Origin: Candidatus Poribacteria bacterium
GTDB taxonomy: Bacteria > Poribacteria > WGA-4E > WGA-3G
Direction: 5' to 3'
Assembly: GCA_022827225.1 (NCBI GenBank)
Contig: JAJDTJ010000067.1
Span: 1-64,000, forward strand
DNA: 64,000 nucleotides
In this document: piece by piece, positions 44,270-52,941 of the stretch
Position numbering within the stretch: the stretch's first letter is position 1
How the letters are laid out: each line of letters opens with the position of its first letter
Position numbers and translations under genes: made by a program
Notes under the pieces: model-generated
What the model saw: only the letters and a program-made list of their open reading frames with translations
Databases searched by the model: none
Told to the model about the DNA's origin: nothing

Positions 44270-44839
44270 ATGTCACGTATTGGACTCAAACCGATTCACT
44301 TACCCGACAAGGTACAGATCGCTCTAAATGAGAATGATGTACAAGTCGAGGGACCTAAAGGAAGCCTGAATTGGGGACTCCCAGACGGGATCGGTGTGAC
44401 CCTTGAAGAGAACGTTTTAACCGTCCAAAGAACAGGTGAACTTAAACAGGACAAAGCCTTGCACGGTTTGGCGCGTAGCCTCATAGCAAATATGGTTACC
44501 GGTGTTTCAGACGGTTTTGAGAAAAAACTGCGAGTCGTCGGGACAGGCTACCGGGCCGAAGTCAACCGTGATAAAGATTTGGTGCTTGATGTCGGCTATT
44601 CACACTCTGTAACTTACACACCACCTGAGGGGATAACGTTAAGTGTTGAAGCCTCTGAGACGATAGATGGTCAAGCACACACACCTATTGTCGTTAGCGG
44701 GATTGATAAACAACTTGTTGGACAGGTGGCAGCTACTATTCGTCAAATCCGGAAACCGGACACTTATAAACCGTGTAAAGGTATCCGTTACGATGGCGAG
44801 CGCGTCCCTGATAAAGAAGGGAAAGCTGCCGTTGGTTAG
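44270..44839 (+). CDS. rplF: 50S ribosomal protein L6
   Basis: A 189-residue L6 with two similar domains, starting MSRIGLKPIHLPDKVQI and ending in the conserved RKPDTYKPCKGIRYDGE block. It is followed by the repeat-filled 261-bp gap before rplR. Confidence 0.97.
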   Translation: MSRIGLKPIHLPDKVQIALNENDVQVEGPKGSLNWGLPDGIGVTLEENVLTVQRTGELKQDKALHGLARSLIANMVTGVSDGFEKKLRVVGTGYRAEVNRDKDLVLDVGYSHSVTYTPPEGITLSVEASETIDGQAHTPIVVSGIDKQLVGQVAATIRQIRKPDTYKPCKGIRYDGERVPDKEGKAAVG

Positions 44840-44874
44840 TCGTGTTATATCTTGTACGCGATGCGGTAAACCCG

Positions 44875-45080
44875 GTAGGAGCGAGTGTTTTTGGGTATTT
44901 CTTGTCACTCGTGATCTTTGTACCAGTCAACTTTAAGTAGGAGCGAGTGTTTTTGCTTGGGTATTTTTTTGACGCTCGCGATCTTTGTACCAGTCAACTT
45001 TAAGTAGGAGCGAGTGTTTTTGCTTACAAGAAACGCCCAAGCAAAAACGGTATTTTTTTTACGCTCGCGATCTTTGTACC
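44875..45080. repeat. Three tandem copies of a dispersed hairpin repeat in the spc region
   Basis: Copies begin at 44875, 44937 and 45004 (about 62, 67 and 77 bp). Each opens GTAGGAGCGAGTGTTTTTG and closes CGCTCGCGATCTTTGTACC or CACTCGTGATCTTTGTACC, so GCGAGTG and CRCTCGC can pair. The first two copies are joined to the next by the linker AGTCAACTTTAA. The third has an extra internal TTTTTGCTT / AAGCAAAAA hairpin. Related single copies occur at 54430-54550 and 62008-62055. Confidence 0.8.
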
Positions 45081-45100
45081 TACGGTAATAAGGAGATCCC

Positions 45101-45469
45101 TTGAGACTTATAAAAAAGAAACGGTTGAACCACCAACGTCGCCGCGGGCGCGTCCGCCGGAAGATAAGTGGGACGGGCGCTCGACCGAGACTCGCCGTTT
45201 TCAGAAGCTTAAAACATATCTACGCCCAACTCATTAATGATGAGCTTGGCGTGACGGTCGCCGAAGCCTCAAGTTTGTCGCCGGAGTTGAAAGAGAACTT
45301 ATCAAACGGTGGAAATATAGCGGCTGCGGAGAGCGTTGGCACGCTTATTGCACAAAAAGCGAAGCAGGAAGGAATTGACGGGGTCGTCTTTGATCGAGGC
45401 GGACACCTCTACCACGGGCGTATTAAAGCCCTCGCAGAAGCCGCGAGAGCAGGCGGTTTGAAGTTCTAA
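45101..45469 (+). CDS. rplR: 50S ribosomal protein L18
   Basis: A 122-residue L18 with a TTG start behind AAGGAG. It has [17 protein letters not shown] and [26 protein letters not shown]. It binds 5S rRNA with L5. Confidence 0.96.
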   Translation: MRLIKKKRLNHQRRRGRVRRKISGTGARPRLAVFRSLKHIYAQLINDELGVTVAEASSLSPELKENLSNGGNIAAAESVGTLIAQKAKQEGIDGVVFDRGGHLYHGRIKALAEAARAGGLKF

Positions 45470-45539
45470 ACGTGCCGTAAACCGGTTCCTGTACCGCATA
45501 TATCCGCGGAGCAGAGCTCGAACCGGATAGGAGAATTTT

Positions 45540-46052
45540 TTGCAAAAAGAAAAAATCAACCCGGATGAATTTGAATTTGAGGAACGTATGATTACCATCA
45601 ACCGGGTGATGCGCGTCGGTAAAGGACGCCGCACACCGAGTTTTAACTCACTCACGGTTGTCGGAAATCGAGACGGTATTGTCGGGATCGGATTCGGCAG
45701 CGCAAGTGAAATCGCAGGCGCACTCCGCAAAAGTTTCGCCGATGCACGAAAAAACCTGATTCGGGTACCCATTATCAACGGTACGCTTCCCCATGAAATT
45801 ACCTGTGAGTTTAAATCGGCGAAAGTTTTGCTGAAACCAGCGAGTCCCGGAACAGGAATTATTGCAGGGCATGCAACGCGTGCGATCCTTGAATTTGCCG
45901 GTGTCCGAGACGCACTCACAAAATGCCTGTCCTCTCGGAATGTCAAAAATATTGCCGAAGCAACCATGCTCGGATTAAAGAGCCTCAAGGATATCAACGA
46001 AGTCGCACGTTTACGCGATTTAACCGTTGAAGAATTACGCCAAAAACGCTAA
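45540..46052 (+). CDS. rpsE: 30S ribosomal protein S5
   Basis: A 170-residue S5 with a TTG start after AGGAG. It has ITINRVMRVGKGRRTPSFN, GNRDGIVGIGFG and the GTGIIAGHATRAILEFAGV block. The gene normally following it, rpmD (L30), is missing; a 103-bp repeat-bearing gap leads to rplO. Confidence 0.96.
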   Translation: MQKEKINPDEFEFEERMITINRVMRVGKGRRTPSFNSLTVVGNRDGIVGIGFGSASEIAGALRKSFADARKNLIRVPIINGTLPHEITCEFKSAKVLLKPASPGTGIIAGHATRAILEFAGVRDALTKCLSSRNVKNIAEATMLGLKSLKDINEVARLRDLTVEELRQKR

Positions 46053-46054
46053 AG

Positions 46055-46140
46055 ACTGGCAGTCAGCAGACAGCAGACAGCAAAGATGTGTTTGATTTAA
46101 TCAGAAACCTTTTAAATGCTGAAAGCCGATAGCCATCAAG
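46055..46140. repeat. Degenerate CAGCAGACAG repeat at the usual rpmD position
   Basis: GCAGTCAGCAGACAGCAGAC followed by AGCAAAG, and a distal GAAAGCCGATAGCCATC, resemble the elements at 14352-14461 and 38402-38438. No ORF for L30 is present in 46053-46155. Confidence 0.45.
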
Positions 46141-46155
46141 GAACGGAGCAATCCA

Positions 46156-46632
46156 ATGAAACTGAACGAACTTAAACCTGCTCCTGGGTCAAAACGCTCC
46201 CGAAAGCGAGTGGGGAGGGGACCCGGCTCAGGTTACGGTAAAACCTGTGGGCGCGGTCATAAGGGGCAGAAGTCGAGATCCGGAGGTTCGATTCCGGCTT
46301 GGTTTGAAGGTGGACAGATGCCACTCGTGCGGCGACTGCCGAAGCGCGGACCCCGGCGGACTGGACATAAACGCCTCGAATATGATATTATCAATGTAGA
46401 AACACTCAACCTTTTCGCTGATGCTGCAGTGGTAACTCCCGAATCCCTTCGAGAAGCAGGCTTAATCAAACGCAAAAATGCACTGATAAAGATCCTCGGA
46501 GATGGTGAACTCGAAAAAGAATTGAAAGTACAAGCACACCGTTTCTCAAAATCAGCAATTGAGAAAATTGAATCCAAGGGCGGGACGACTGAGGTGCTCA
46601 GCTTACATGGCAAGACAGATAACGCTGCTTGA
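46156..46632 (+). CDS. rplO: 50S ribosomal protein L15
   Basis: A 158-residue L15 with LNELKPAPGSKRSRKRVGRG, the GYGKTCGRGHKGQKSRSGG loop and the FEGGQMPLVRRLPKRG block. Confidence 0.97.
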   Translation: MKLNELKPAPGSKRSRKRVGRGPGSGYGKTCGRGHKGQKSRSGGSIPAWFEGGQMPLVRRLPKRGPRRTGHKRLEYDIINVETLNLFADAAVVTPESLREAGLIKRKNALIKILGDGELEKELKVQAHRFSKSAIEKIESKGGTTEVLSLHGKTDNAA

Positions 46633-46661
46633 GAGTCTGCAACCAGGAGGACATGAAATAA

Positions 46662-47999
46662 GTGATTAAGGCATTCCAAAACGCTTTTAAAATTCCGGAA
46701 TTGCGGAAACGCCTCATTTTTACTGGGTTGCTTTTGATTGTCTACCGCCTCGGTGCCCATATTACACTGCCGGGTATCAACGATGCGGCACTCGAAGCGT
46801 TTTTTAAGCAACTCATGCATGGTGGTGGGGGCAACGTCATTGGGTTCATAGACCTGTTTTCTGGTGGCGCGTTTAGTCAGATGACGATTTTCGCACTCGG
46901 TATACAACCGTATATTAGTGCCTCAATCATTATGCAGCTCCTCGGTGTCATCGTGCCTTCGTTGGAGAAACTCTCTAAAGAACCCGATGGCAGGAAGAAA
47001 ATGACGCAGTACACACGATATGGTACTGTCCTACTTAGCATTATCCAAGGAATAACCATTAGTATCGTCCTCCGGAACCCAGGAGCGATTAGCGAGCAAG
47101 CTGGTGTCATCGTTGATAACCCAAACTTATGGTGGCATTTTCTGGTAGTACTGACCCTTACGGCGGGAACGTCCTTCGTTATGTGGCTCGGTGAACAGAT
47201 CACCGAGCGTGGGATTGGACAGGGTATCTCGCTCATTATTACCGTCGGGATTATCGCAGGGCTGCCAGGCGGTGTTACCACGGTTATAAGGAATCTCTTT
47301 ACGAGAGCAGACTTTGGGATCGCGCACCTTGCGGTTCTCGTTGGACTTATCATTGTAGCGATTGCAGGGACTGTCTTTATCACCTTGTCTGTTCGGAGGA
47401 TTCCTGTACAATATGGTAGGCAGATACGTGGACGTAGAGTGATTGGCGGCCAATCAACACACCTGCCGCTGCGAGTTAACGCTGCAGGTATGATTCCAAT
47501 CATCTTTGCGATCACCCTTATTCAGTTTCCGGAGACAGCAATTAGCTTCCTTCCACCCGACTGGGAATGGAGATCAACTGCACTCGGACTGGTAGGGACA
47601 GGGACCCCCTTGTGGCTTACTTTCTATGCGTTATTAATTATCGGTTTTACCTATTTTTACACAGCGGTGCAAATCAACCCGGTCCAAATGGCTGAGGACT
47701 TGCAAAAATATGGCGGTTTTATTCCTGGTATCCGGGCAGGCAAACAGACAGCAGACTATATCAATACAACCCTGACTCGGATTACGTTGCCCGGTGCAGT
47801 TTTTCTTGCCGCTATCGCTGTGATCCCGATTATTATCACAGCACGGCTCAACATCGGAGCAAGCATGGTGGATGGCGCTTCTATTTTGATTGTTGTCGGT
47901 GTCGTATTGGATACAATGTCACAAATCGAATCCTACTTGACCGTCCGGCATTATGAAGGCTTCCTAAAAGACCGAAAACTCAAAAGTAGACGGCGTTAG
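46662..47999 (+). CDS. secY: Preprotein translocase subunit SecY
   Basis: A 445-residue SecY with a GTG start after AGGAGG-like AGGAGGAC. It has ten membrane segments, the opening RKRLIFTGLLLIVYRLGAHI, the plug region and ITERGIGQGISLIIT. The C-terminal loops contain QINPVQMAEDLQKYGGFIPGIRAGK. It forms the channel for the many exported proteins in this window. Confidence 0.97.
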   Translation: MIKAFQNAFKIPELRKRLIFTGLLLIVYRLGAHITLPGINDAALEAFFKQLMHGGGGNVIGFIDLFSGGAFSQMTIFALGIQPYISASIIMQLLGVIVPSLEKLSKEPDGRKKMTQYTRYGTVLLSIIQGITISIVLRNPGAISEQAGVIVDNPNLWWHFLVVLTLTAGTSFVMWLGEQITERGIGQGISLIITVGIIAGLPGGVTTVIRNLFTRADFGIAHLAVLVGLIIVAIAGTVFITLSVRRIPVQYGRQIRGRRVIGGQSTHLPLRVNAAGMIPIIFAITLIQFPETAISFLPPDWEWRSTALGLVGTGTPLWLTFYALLIIGFTYFYTAVQINPVQMAEDLQKYGGFIPGIRAGKQTADYINTTLTRITLPGAVFLAAIAVIPIIITARLNIGASMVDGASILIVVGVVLDTMSQIESYLTVRHYEGFLKDRKLKSRRR

Positions 48000-48024
48000 G
48001 GGGCTTTAACTGAGAGAGGTTCTT

Positions 48025-48141
48025 ATGAAAGTCAGACCTTCTGTTAAAAAGATGTGTGCCCAATGTAAAATTATTAAACGAAAAGGCGTTGTTCGCGTTA
48101 TTTGTTCTTCAAACCCGAAGCACAAACAGCGCCAAGGATAG
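48025..48141 (+). CDS. rpmJ: 50S ribosomal protein L36
   Basis: A 38-residue L36: [20 protein letters not shown], then [18 protein letters not shown]. Zinc ligands are C11, C14, C27 and H33. AGAGAGGT precedes the ATG. adk, map and infA, which often lie between secY and rpmJ, are absent here. Confidence 0.95.
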   Translation: MKVRPSVKKMCAQCKIIKRKGVVRVICSSNPKHKQRQG

Positions 48142-48249
48142 CGTGTTCACACCTCCGGCTCATACTCCGGTACGCCTTAATTATCGAGAATTCATATTTT
48201 CGAGCGAAGGTTGGAGAAAACGGAGGAACCCAGAAGATGGAGGAGACCC

Positions 48250-48642
48250 ATGGCAAGGATAGCTGGGGTTGATTTACCCCGAAACAAACGGATAGATATC
48301 GCACTGACAGCAATTTACGGTATCGGTCGTTACACCGCTTCGACAATCGTTGATGACCTTAATATTGATCCGGGGAAGAAAGTTGATAGCCTCGCTGAAA
48401 ACGAGATTAGTCTACTCCGGGACAAGATTCAAAACTACAAAATTGAGGGGGACCTGCGGCGAGAAGTCGATCAGAACATCAAACGCCTGATGGACATTAA
48501 CAGCTATCGCGGTTTACGCCATCGGCGGCAGTTGCCGGTTCGTGGTCAGCGTACAAATACGAACGCGCGGACCCGTAAAGGCAAAGCGAAGACGATCTCC
48601 GTCGGCAGAAAAGCCAAAGAGACAGCACGTAAAGCCGGTTAG
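48250..48642 (+). CDS. rpsM: 30S ribosomal protein S13
   Basis: A 130-residue S13 with ATG 48250 after GGAGGAG; the open frame begins earlier at 48211. It starts [15 protein letters not shown] and has [26 protein letters not shown]. Confidence 0.96.
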   Translation: MARIAGVDLPRNKRIDIALTAIYGIGRYTASTIVDDLNIDPGKKVDSLAENEISLLRDKIQNYKIEGDLRREVDQNIKRLMDINSYRGLRHRRQLPVRGQRTNTNARTRKGKAKTISVGRKAKETARKAG

Positions 48643-48709
48643 TGGTAAAAGTTAACAGTTAACAGTTACAAGAGGTTTTCGATAATTCCAAAGCCTCTTA
48701 ACTGAGTCC

Positions 48710-48810
48710 TGAAAGATTTTTTCGCAGAAAAAATCGTACTGAAAACTGATAACTTCCTCTAACTGACAACCGACGACTGAAAGATTTTTTCGCAGAAAAA
48801 ATCGTACTGA
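48710..48810. repeat. Duplicated 33-nt hairpin repeat before rpsK
   Basis: Identical 33-nt copies lie at 48710-48742 and 48778-48810. Each contains GATTTTTTC-GCA-GAAAAAATC, a perfect 9-bp stem with a 3-nt loop, followed by GTACTGA. The same gap holds TTAACAG repeats (48653-48670). Confidence 0.75.
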
Positions 48811-48837
48811 CAACTATTAACCGAAAGGAGAAGCCTT

Positions 48838-49209
48838 TTGCGTGGTAGAAGACGAGAACGCAAGAACGTTCCAGAAGGTATAGCCCATATTCAGGCAACC
48901 TTCAATAACACAATTATAACGATCACAGATTTAAATGGCAACACCGTTGCTTGGGCGAATGCTGGTATGACTTTCACGGGCTCCCGGAAGTCAACGCCGT
49001 TTGCGGCACAGCAGACAGCGGAAGCCTGCGCCCGCAGAGCAATGGATCACGGCATGAAACGAGTGGAAGTTAGAGTCAAAGGGCCCGGATCCGGGCGCGA
49101 GTCTTCTATAAGGGCACTCGCCGCTGCAGGACTCGAAATCAGTTTAATGAAAGACGTGACCCCTATTCCGCACAACGGATGTCGTCCACCGAAGAGACGA
49201 CGGGTTTGA
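48838..49209 (+). CDS. rpsK: 30S ribosomal protein S11
   Basis: A 123-residue S11 with a TTG start behind AAAGGAG. It has [21 protein letters not shown] and the C-terminal [17 protein letters not shown]. It is slightly shorter at the N-terminus than usual. Confidence 0.96.
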   Translation: MRGRRRERKNVPEGIAHIQATFNNTIITITDLNGNTVAWANAGMTFTGSRKSTPFAAQQTAEACARRAMDHGMKRVEVRVKGPGSGRESSIRALAAAGLEISLMKDVTPIPHNGCRPPKRRRV

Positions 49210-49227
49210 GGATACTGAGGAAATCGA

Positions 49228-49860
49228 ATGAGTAGATATTTAGGTTCAGTTTGTAAATTATGCCGACGCGAAGGCGAAAAACTATTTTTGAAAGGGCGGC
49301 GCTGTAACGGTCCGAAATGTTCGTTTGAACGGCGGAGTTATCCACCAGGTCAACACGGACAGACACCACCGCGTCGGGGTCGGGACAATTATCGTCGGCA
49401 GTTACGCGCGAAACAGAAAGTCAAACGCACCTATGGTGTTTTTGAAAAGCAATTTCGGAGTTACTACTTCAAAGCCGCACGCCAATCAGGTATTGCTGGC
49501 GAGAATTTAATTGGTTTTCTCGAACGTCGCTTAGACAATGTCGTTTATCGGCTCGGTTTTGCGACTTCGCGCAATCAAGCCCGCCAATTGGTGAAGCATA
49601 ACCACTTCACTGTCAACGGTAAGCGCGTTAATATCCCTTCCTATATCGTGCAAATTGGTGATGTCATCACACCACGTGAACGGAGCCGAAACCTCGCAAC
49701 CATTCAGGAAGCATTGGAATATTCCCGACATCGCGGGGCACCTGAATGGCTCGAAATCGACACAGATAAACTGGAAGGACGTGTTCAAGGGGCACCGGTG
49801 GTAGAGCAGATCGCCGTAGACCTCGAAACACAACTCATCATTGAACTTTACTCCCGATAG
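49228..49860 (+). CDS. rpsD: 30S ribosomal protein S4
   Basis: A 210-residue S4. The N-terminus SRYLGSVCKLCRREGEKLFL and CNGPKCSFERR carry four cysteines (C9, C12 and two later) that suit a zinc-binding form. The S4 RNA-binding domain is LERRLDNVVYRLGFATSRNQARQLV. Confidence 0.96.
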   Translation: MSRYLGSVCKLCRREGEKLFLKGRRCNGPKCSFERRSYPPGQHGQTPPRRGRDNYRRQLRAKQKVKRTYGVFEKQFRSYYFKAARQSGIAGENLIGFLERRLDNVVYRLGFATSRNQARQLVKHNHFTVNGKRVNIPSYIVQIGDVITPRERSRNLATIQEALEYSRHRGAPEWLEIDTDKLEGRVQGAPVVEQIAVDLETQLIIELYSR

Positions 49861-50082
49861 GCACATCTCTATATTTAGTGCGTTATCGAAGCCTGAGTAT
49901 CTCATGAATATACAACAGGTTATACTATCGAATGCGTATATTAAGATGCTCCAGAAAATTAAGGGATGTCCAAACATACGACACCGCCACAGAATTAAGC
50001 AACAGATGTCGAATCTGAGAGCGCGGTGCCGCTTCGTTCGTGTGTGTTCTCATACCCAGTTTAACCCTATAGGAGAAAATCG

Positions 50083-51102
50083 ATGATAAGATCCGATTTA
50101 GAAATGCCTGAGCGTCTAAAAACTGATCTACAAACTTTACGGCCCGATTATGCGAAATATACCGCTGAACCTTTCGAGCGCGGATTTGGTACCACGCTCG
50201 GCAATTCACTGCGTCGAGTCCTCCTCTCCTCAATCAAAGGAGCGGCAATTACATCAGTCCGAATTGAACAGGTAAAACACGAATACGCAACGATTCCGGG
50301 AGTCGTAGAAGACGTTGTACAGATTATCCTTAATCTCAAAGAGATACGACTTAAGATAGAAACAGATGAACCGGTAACGCTGACCTTAAAAGCGGAAGGA
50401 TCCGGAGAAGTCACCGCTGCTGATATTCGACCGAACGCACGGGTTGAGATTATCAACCCTGACCAGCATATCGCAACGCTCGACGAATGTGAAGGTTTAG
50501 ATATAGAGATTCACGCCCAAACTGGAAGAGGCTATTCTTTTGCAGAAGAACATAGGTCCATAGAACAGGACATCGGCGTAATTCCGGTTGACGCAAAATT
50601 CTCACCCGTTCAGAAAGTCAACTTCTGGATCGAAGAAACGCGCGTCGGCGATATGACAAACTTTGATAAACTCAACCTCGAAATCTGGACAGATGCTACC
50701 ATCACAGCGAAAGAGGCTGTCACACGCGCAGCAACTATTTTGCTACAGCAACTCGATCTCTTTACGGAATTCGATGAATACTACGTTGAGCCGGAACCCG
50801 AAATTGATGAGGCAAAACTACGACGAAACCGCTATTTAGCGAAACCGGTCTCTGAACTTGAACTCTCAGTTCGAGCAAGCAACTGCCTTGAGACCGCAAA
50901 CATTAAAACCATACGCGAACTCGTCGTAAAAGAGGAAAAGGATATGTTGGAATATAAGAATTTCGGGCGTACTTCGCTAAACGAAATCAAAGAACAACTC
51001 GCCAACATGGGACTTGCCCTCGGAATGGACTTAGACGATATAGACGACGCGGACATCGCTGAAGATGAGATGGCGCAAGTGCCATTGCAACCGCCAATCT
51101 AA
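50083..51102 (+). CDS. rpoA: DNA-directed RNA polymerase subunit alpha
   Basis: A 339-residue alpha subunit. The N-terminal assembly domain has FGTTLGNSLRRVLLSSIKGAAIT. The C-terminal domain (LELSVRASNCLETANIKTIRELV) carries the helix-hairpin-helix contacts for UP elements and activators. GGAG lies before the ATG. The 222-bp gap after rpsD contains no convincing gene. Confidence 0.97.
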   Translation: MIRSDLEMPERLKTDLQTLRPDYAKYTAEPFERGFGTTLGNSLRRVLLSSIKGAAITSVRIEQVKHEYATIPGVVEDVVQIILNLKEIRLKIETDEPVTLTLKAEGSGEVTAADIRPNARVEIINPDQHIATLDECEGLDIEIHAQTGRGYSFAEEHRSIEQDIGVIPVDAKFSPVQKVNFWIEETRVGDMTNFDKLNLEIWTDATITAKEAVTRAATILLQQLDLFTEFDEYYVEPEPEIDEAKLRRNRYLAKPVSELELSVRASNCLETANIKTIRELVVKEEKDMLEYKNFGRTSLNEIKEQLANMGLALGMDLDDIDDADIAEDEMAQVPLQPPI

Positions 51103-51135
51103 GGCTTCACGACAAAGCACACACGGAGGAAGACG

Positions 51136-51540
51136 ATGCGCCATAGAAAACGCGGCAGGAAATTGGGAAGAACGTCAAGCCATCGAAAGGCTCTCTTTCG
51201 CAACCAAGCCACCGCACTATTTGAACATGAACAGATCCGGACGACACTGCCCAAGTGCAAAGAACTTCGTCGCGTGGCAGAGAAACTAATTACGCTCGCT
51301 AAACGCGGTGACCTGCACGCACGCAGACAAGCCTCAAAAATGCTTTACGGGTCAGATTTGCATTACAAACCCGGTAGAGGTGAGGAAGCCTCCTCGCTCG
51401 ACAAGCATTTTGTGCTACGAAAACTCTTTGATGACATCGGGCCCCGATACCAAGATCGCAACGGCGGCTACACCCGCATCATCAGAGGCGAACTCCGAAA
51501 AGGAGACGGCACACAGATGGGGTACATTCAACTCGTTTAA
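51136..51540 (+). CDS. rplQ: 50S ribosomal protein L17
   Basis: A 134-residue L17 with [20 protein letters not shown] and the [18 protein letters not shown] block. It is the last gene of the super-cluster, followed by a strong terminator. Confidence 0.97.
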   Translation: MRHRKRGRKLGRTSSHRKALFRNQATALFEHEQIRTTLPKCKELRRVAEKLITLAKRGDLHARRQASKMLYGSDLHYKPGRGEEASSLDKHFVLRKLFDDIGPRYQDRNGGYTRIIRGELRKGDGTQMGYIQLV

Positions 51541-51565
51541 TGGCATTCGCTAACAAGTTAAAAAT

Positions 51566-51603
51566 AAAGAAACGGGCGGTGTTTCGACACCGCCCGTTTC
51601 TTT
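51566..51603. terminator. Bidirectional terminator with UUCG loop
   Basis: AAAGAAACGGGCGGTGT (51566-51582) and ACACCGCCCGTTTCTTT (51587-51603) form a perfect 17-bp stem capped by TTCG. T-runs are present on both strands. It ends the ribosomal cluster and the convergent outer-membrane protein gene. Confidence 0.9.
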
Positions 51604-51630
51604 ATCTCACATCCGAAAAAACCCAAACAC

Positions 51631-52911
51631 CTAATATCGATATGCAGCAGAAGCGAAGATTCGATGCGTCCGCCGCTCTGTGGTCAACTCATACCTGCTC
51701 CGCTGCGACGTACCGAGCATATACCCCACATCAAACTTTATGGAGTCCTCAAAGATTTTGCCGATACCAATTGTCAAGAAATCGCGAGCATCCTCAATTT
51801 CGGCATCCGTAAACGGCACCGTATCCCGAAAATAGCCAGCCCGGATGTGTGTGTCAACAACAGGTATCCGATATTCCGCACCGATTCGTACTTGAAACGT
51901 TGTGGCATAGTATTTTTCAAAGTTGTCATCTGAAATGTCCTCAGCGGGAGCCGGGTCGTAGCGGGTCTGTCTCCAGTCGGTGAGCTGGACATCGCCCGCC
52001 AAAATCAACCGCTCGTTTAACAACTTCACAGCGACACCTGCACCAACCTCAAAGGGACGCTCAATGTCGTAGATTTGAGACCCACTTGCGGAATCCGACC
52101 ATTTCTCTCCGTCATCATAAACCTCTAAAGTCGATTGGTACCAGAGCTCGTCAACGCCTAACTCAGTAGGTGCAACGAGTGTTAGACCGAGGTTAATATT
52201 ATCCGTCAGATGCGCAAGAACCCCGATCCGACCGCCTATGCCTGAATACTCTCGATCAACCTCGTCGTCGTATCTGAAACGCGATAGTTCGTTGTCTATG
52301 TTTACGATGTCAGTAGCCGTTGTATCCAAGTGATTTAGGCTATTACCGCTCCAAAAATCCAACGAACCGCCAACCAGAACGCGTTTTGTAACGTAGACAC
52401 TCGCGCCAAAACTCCATATTCCAATCCCGCCGCTATTCGCGTCAATTTCATCAACGGAGAGTCCGCTGAAATCGGTTCCCGAACTCGGATCGATACCGGT
52501 AATCGCAGTCTGGTAATCAAAATTTTGCGGACGATTGTACCCGAAACCGATTGCCAAACCGCCTTGTCTCGCCATTAGCGGATAAATAAACCCGATAGCA
52601 TTCGGGCGCATCTGGGATCGACTCGTTGTCGTTATCTCGTCGCCGGTGAAATATGTATTCGCGCTTGCTCGATTGTGTGAGAAGCTGCTAAAAAACTCAA
52701 ACTTTTGGATTTGTGCCATCCCCGCCGGATTCCAGTAGAGTGCGGTAAAATCATCAGCGAGTGCAAGTGAAGCACCGCCCATCCCCATCGTCCGCGCCCC
52801 GACACCGAACGTATTCCCAATCGCCATCTCTTCTACTTGTGCCGAACTGAGAGACACAAAGCATACAGCGATCAATAAACAGATAAGACTTGCATATACA
52901 ACTCGTTTCAT
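51631..52911 (-). CDS. FadL/OmpP1-like outer-membrane beta-barrel protein
   Basis: A 426-residue protein with a signal peptide ending SSAQ. The N-terminal block GVGARTMGMGGASLALADDF then TALYWNPAG is the hallmark of the FadL/TodX/PorV-like family. Alternating beta strands run to the C-terminal aromatic-ending residues IFASAAYRY. It probably transports hydrophobic compounds or acts in secretion. It supports a Gram-negative outer membrane. The lipoprotein gene upstream on the same strand may be co-expressed. Confidence 0.85.
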   Translation of the reverse strand: MKRVVYASLICLLIAVCFVSLSSAQVEEMAIGNTFGVGARTMGMGGASLALADDFTALYWNPAGMAQIQKFEFFSSFSHNRASANTYFTGDEITTTSRSQMRPNAIGFIYPLMARQGGLAIGFGYNRPQNFDYQTAITGIDPSSGTDFSGLSVDEIDANSGGIGIWSFGASVYVTKRVLVGGSLDFWSGNSLNHLDTTATDIVNIDNELSRFRYDDEVDREYSGIGGRIGVLAHLTDNINLGLTLVAPTELGVDELWYQSTLEVYDDGEKWSDSASGSQIYDIERPFEVGAGVAVKLLNERLILAGDVQLTDWRQTRYDPAPAEDISDDNFEKYYATTFQVRIGAEYRIPVVDTHIRAGYFRDTVPFTDAEIEDARDFLTIGIGKIFEDSIKFDVGYMLGTSQRSRYELTTERRTHRIFASAAYRY

Positions 52912-52941
52912 CGTTCCGACTCCTCCATTTTAATTTTTCCT

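Noticed and set aside
44875-45080. Regular repeats considered as a CRISPR array
   Set aside because: Units are directly joined, differ in length, contain internal hairpins and lack unique spacers; no cas genes are present.
48143-48249. Upstream extension of rpsM from 48211
   Set aside because: ATG 48250 has GGAGGAG at proper distance and begins the universal MARIAGV; the extension is not conserved-looking.
49841-50086. 81-aa ORF between rpsD and rpoA
   Set aside because: It overlaps both neighbours, has no RBS and no protein-like pattern.
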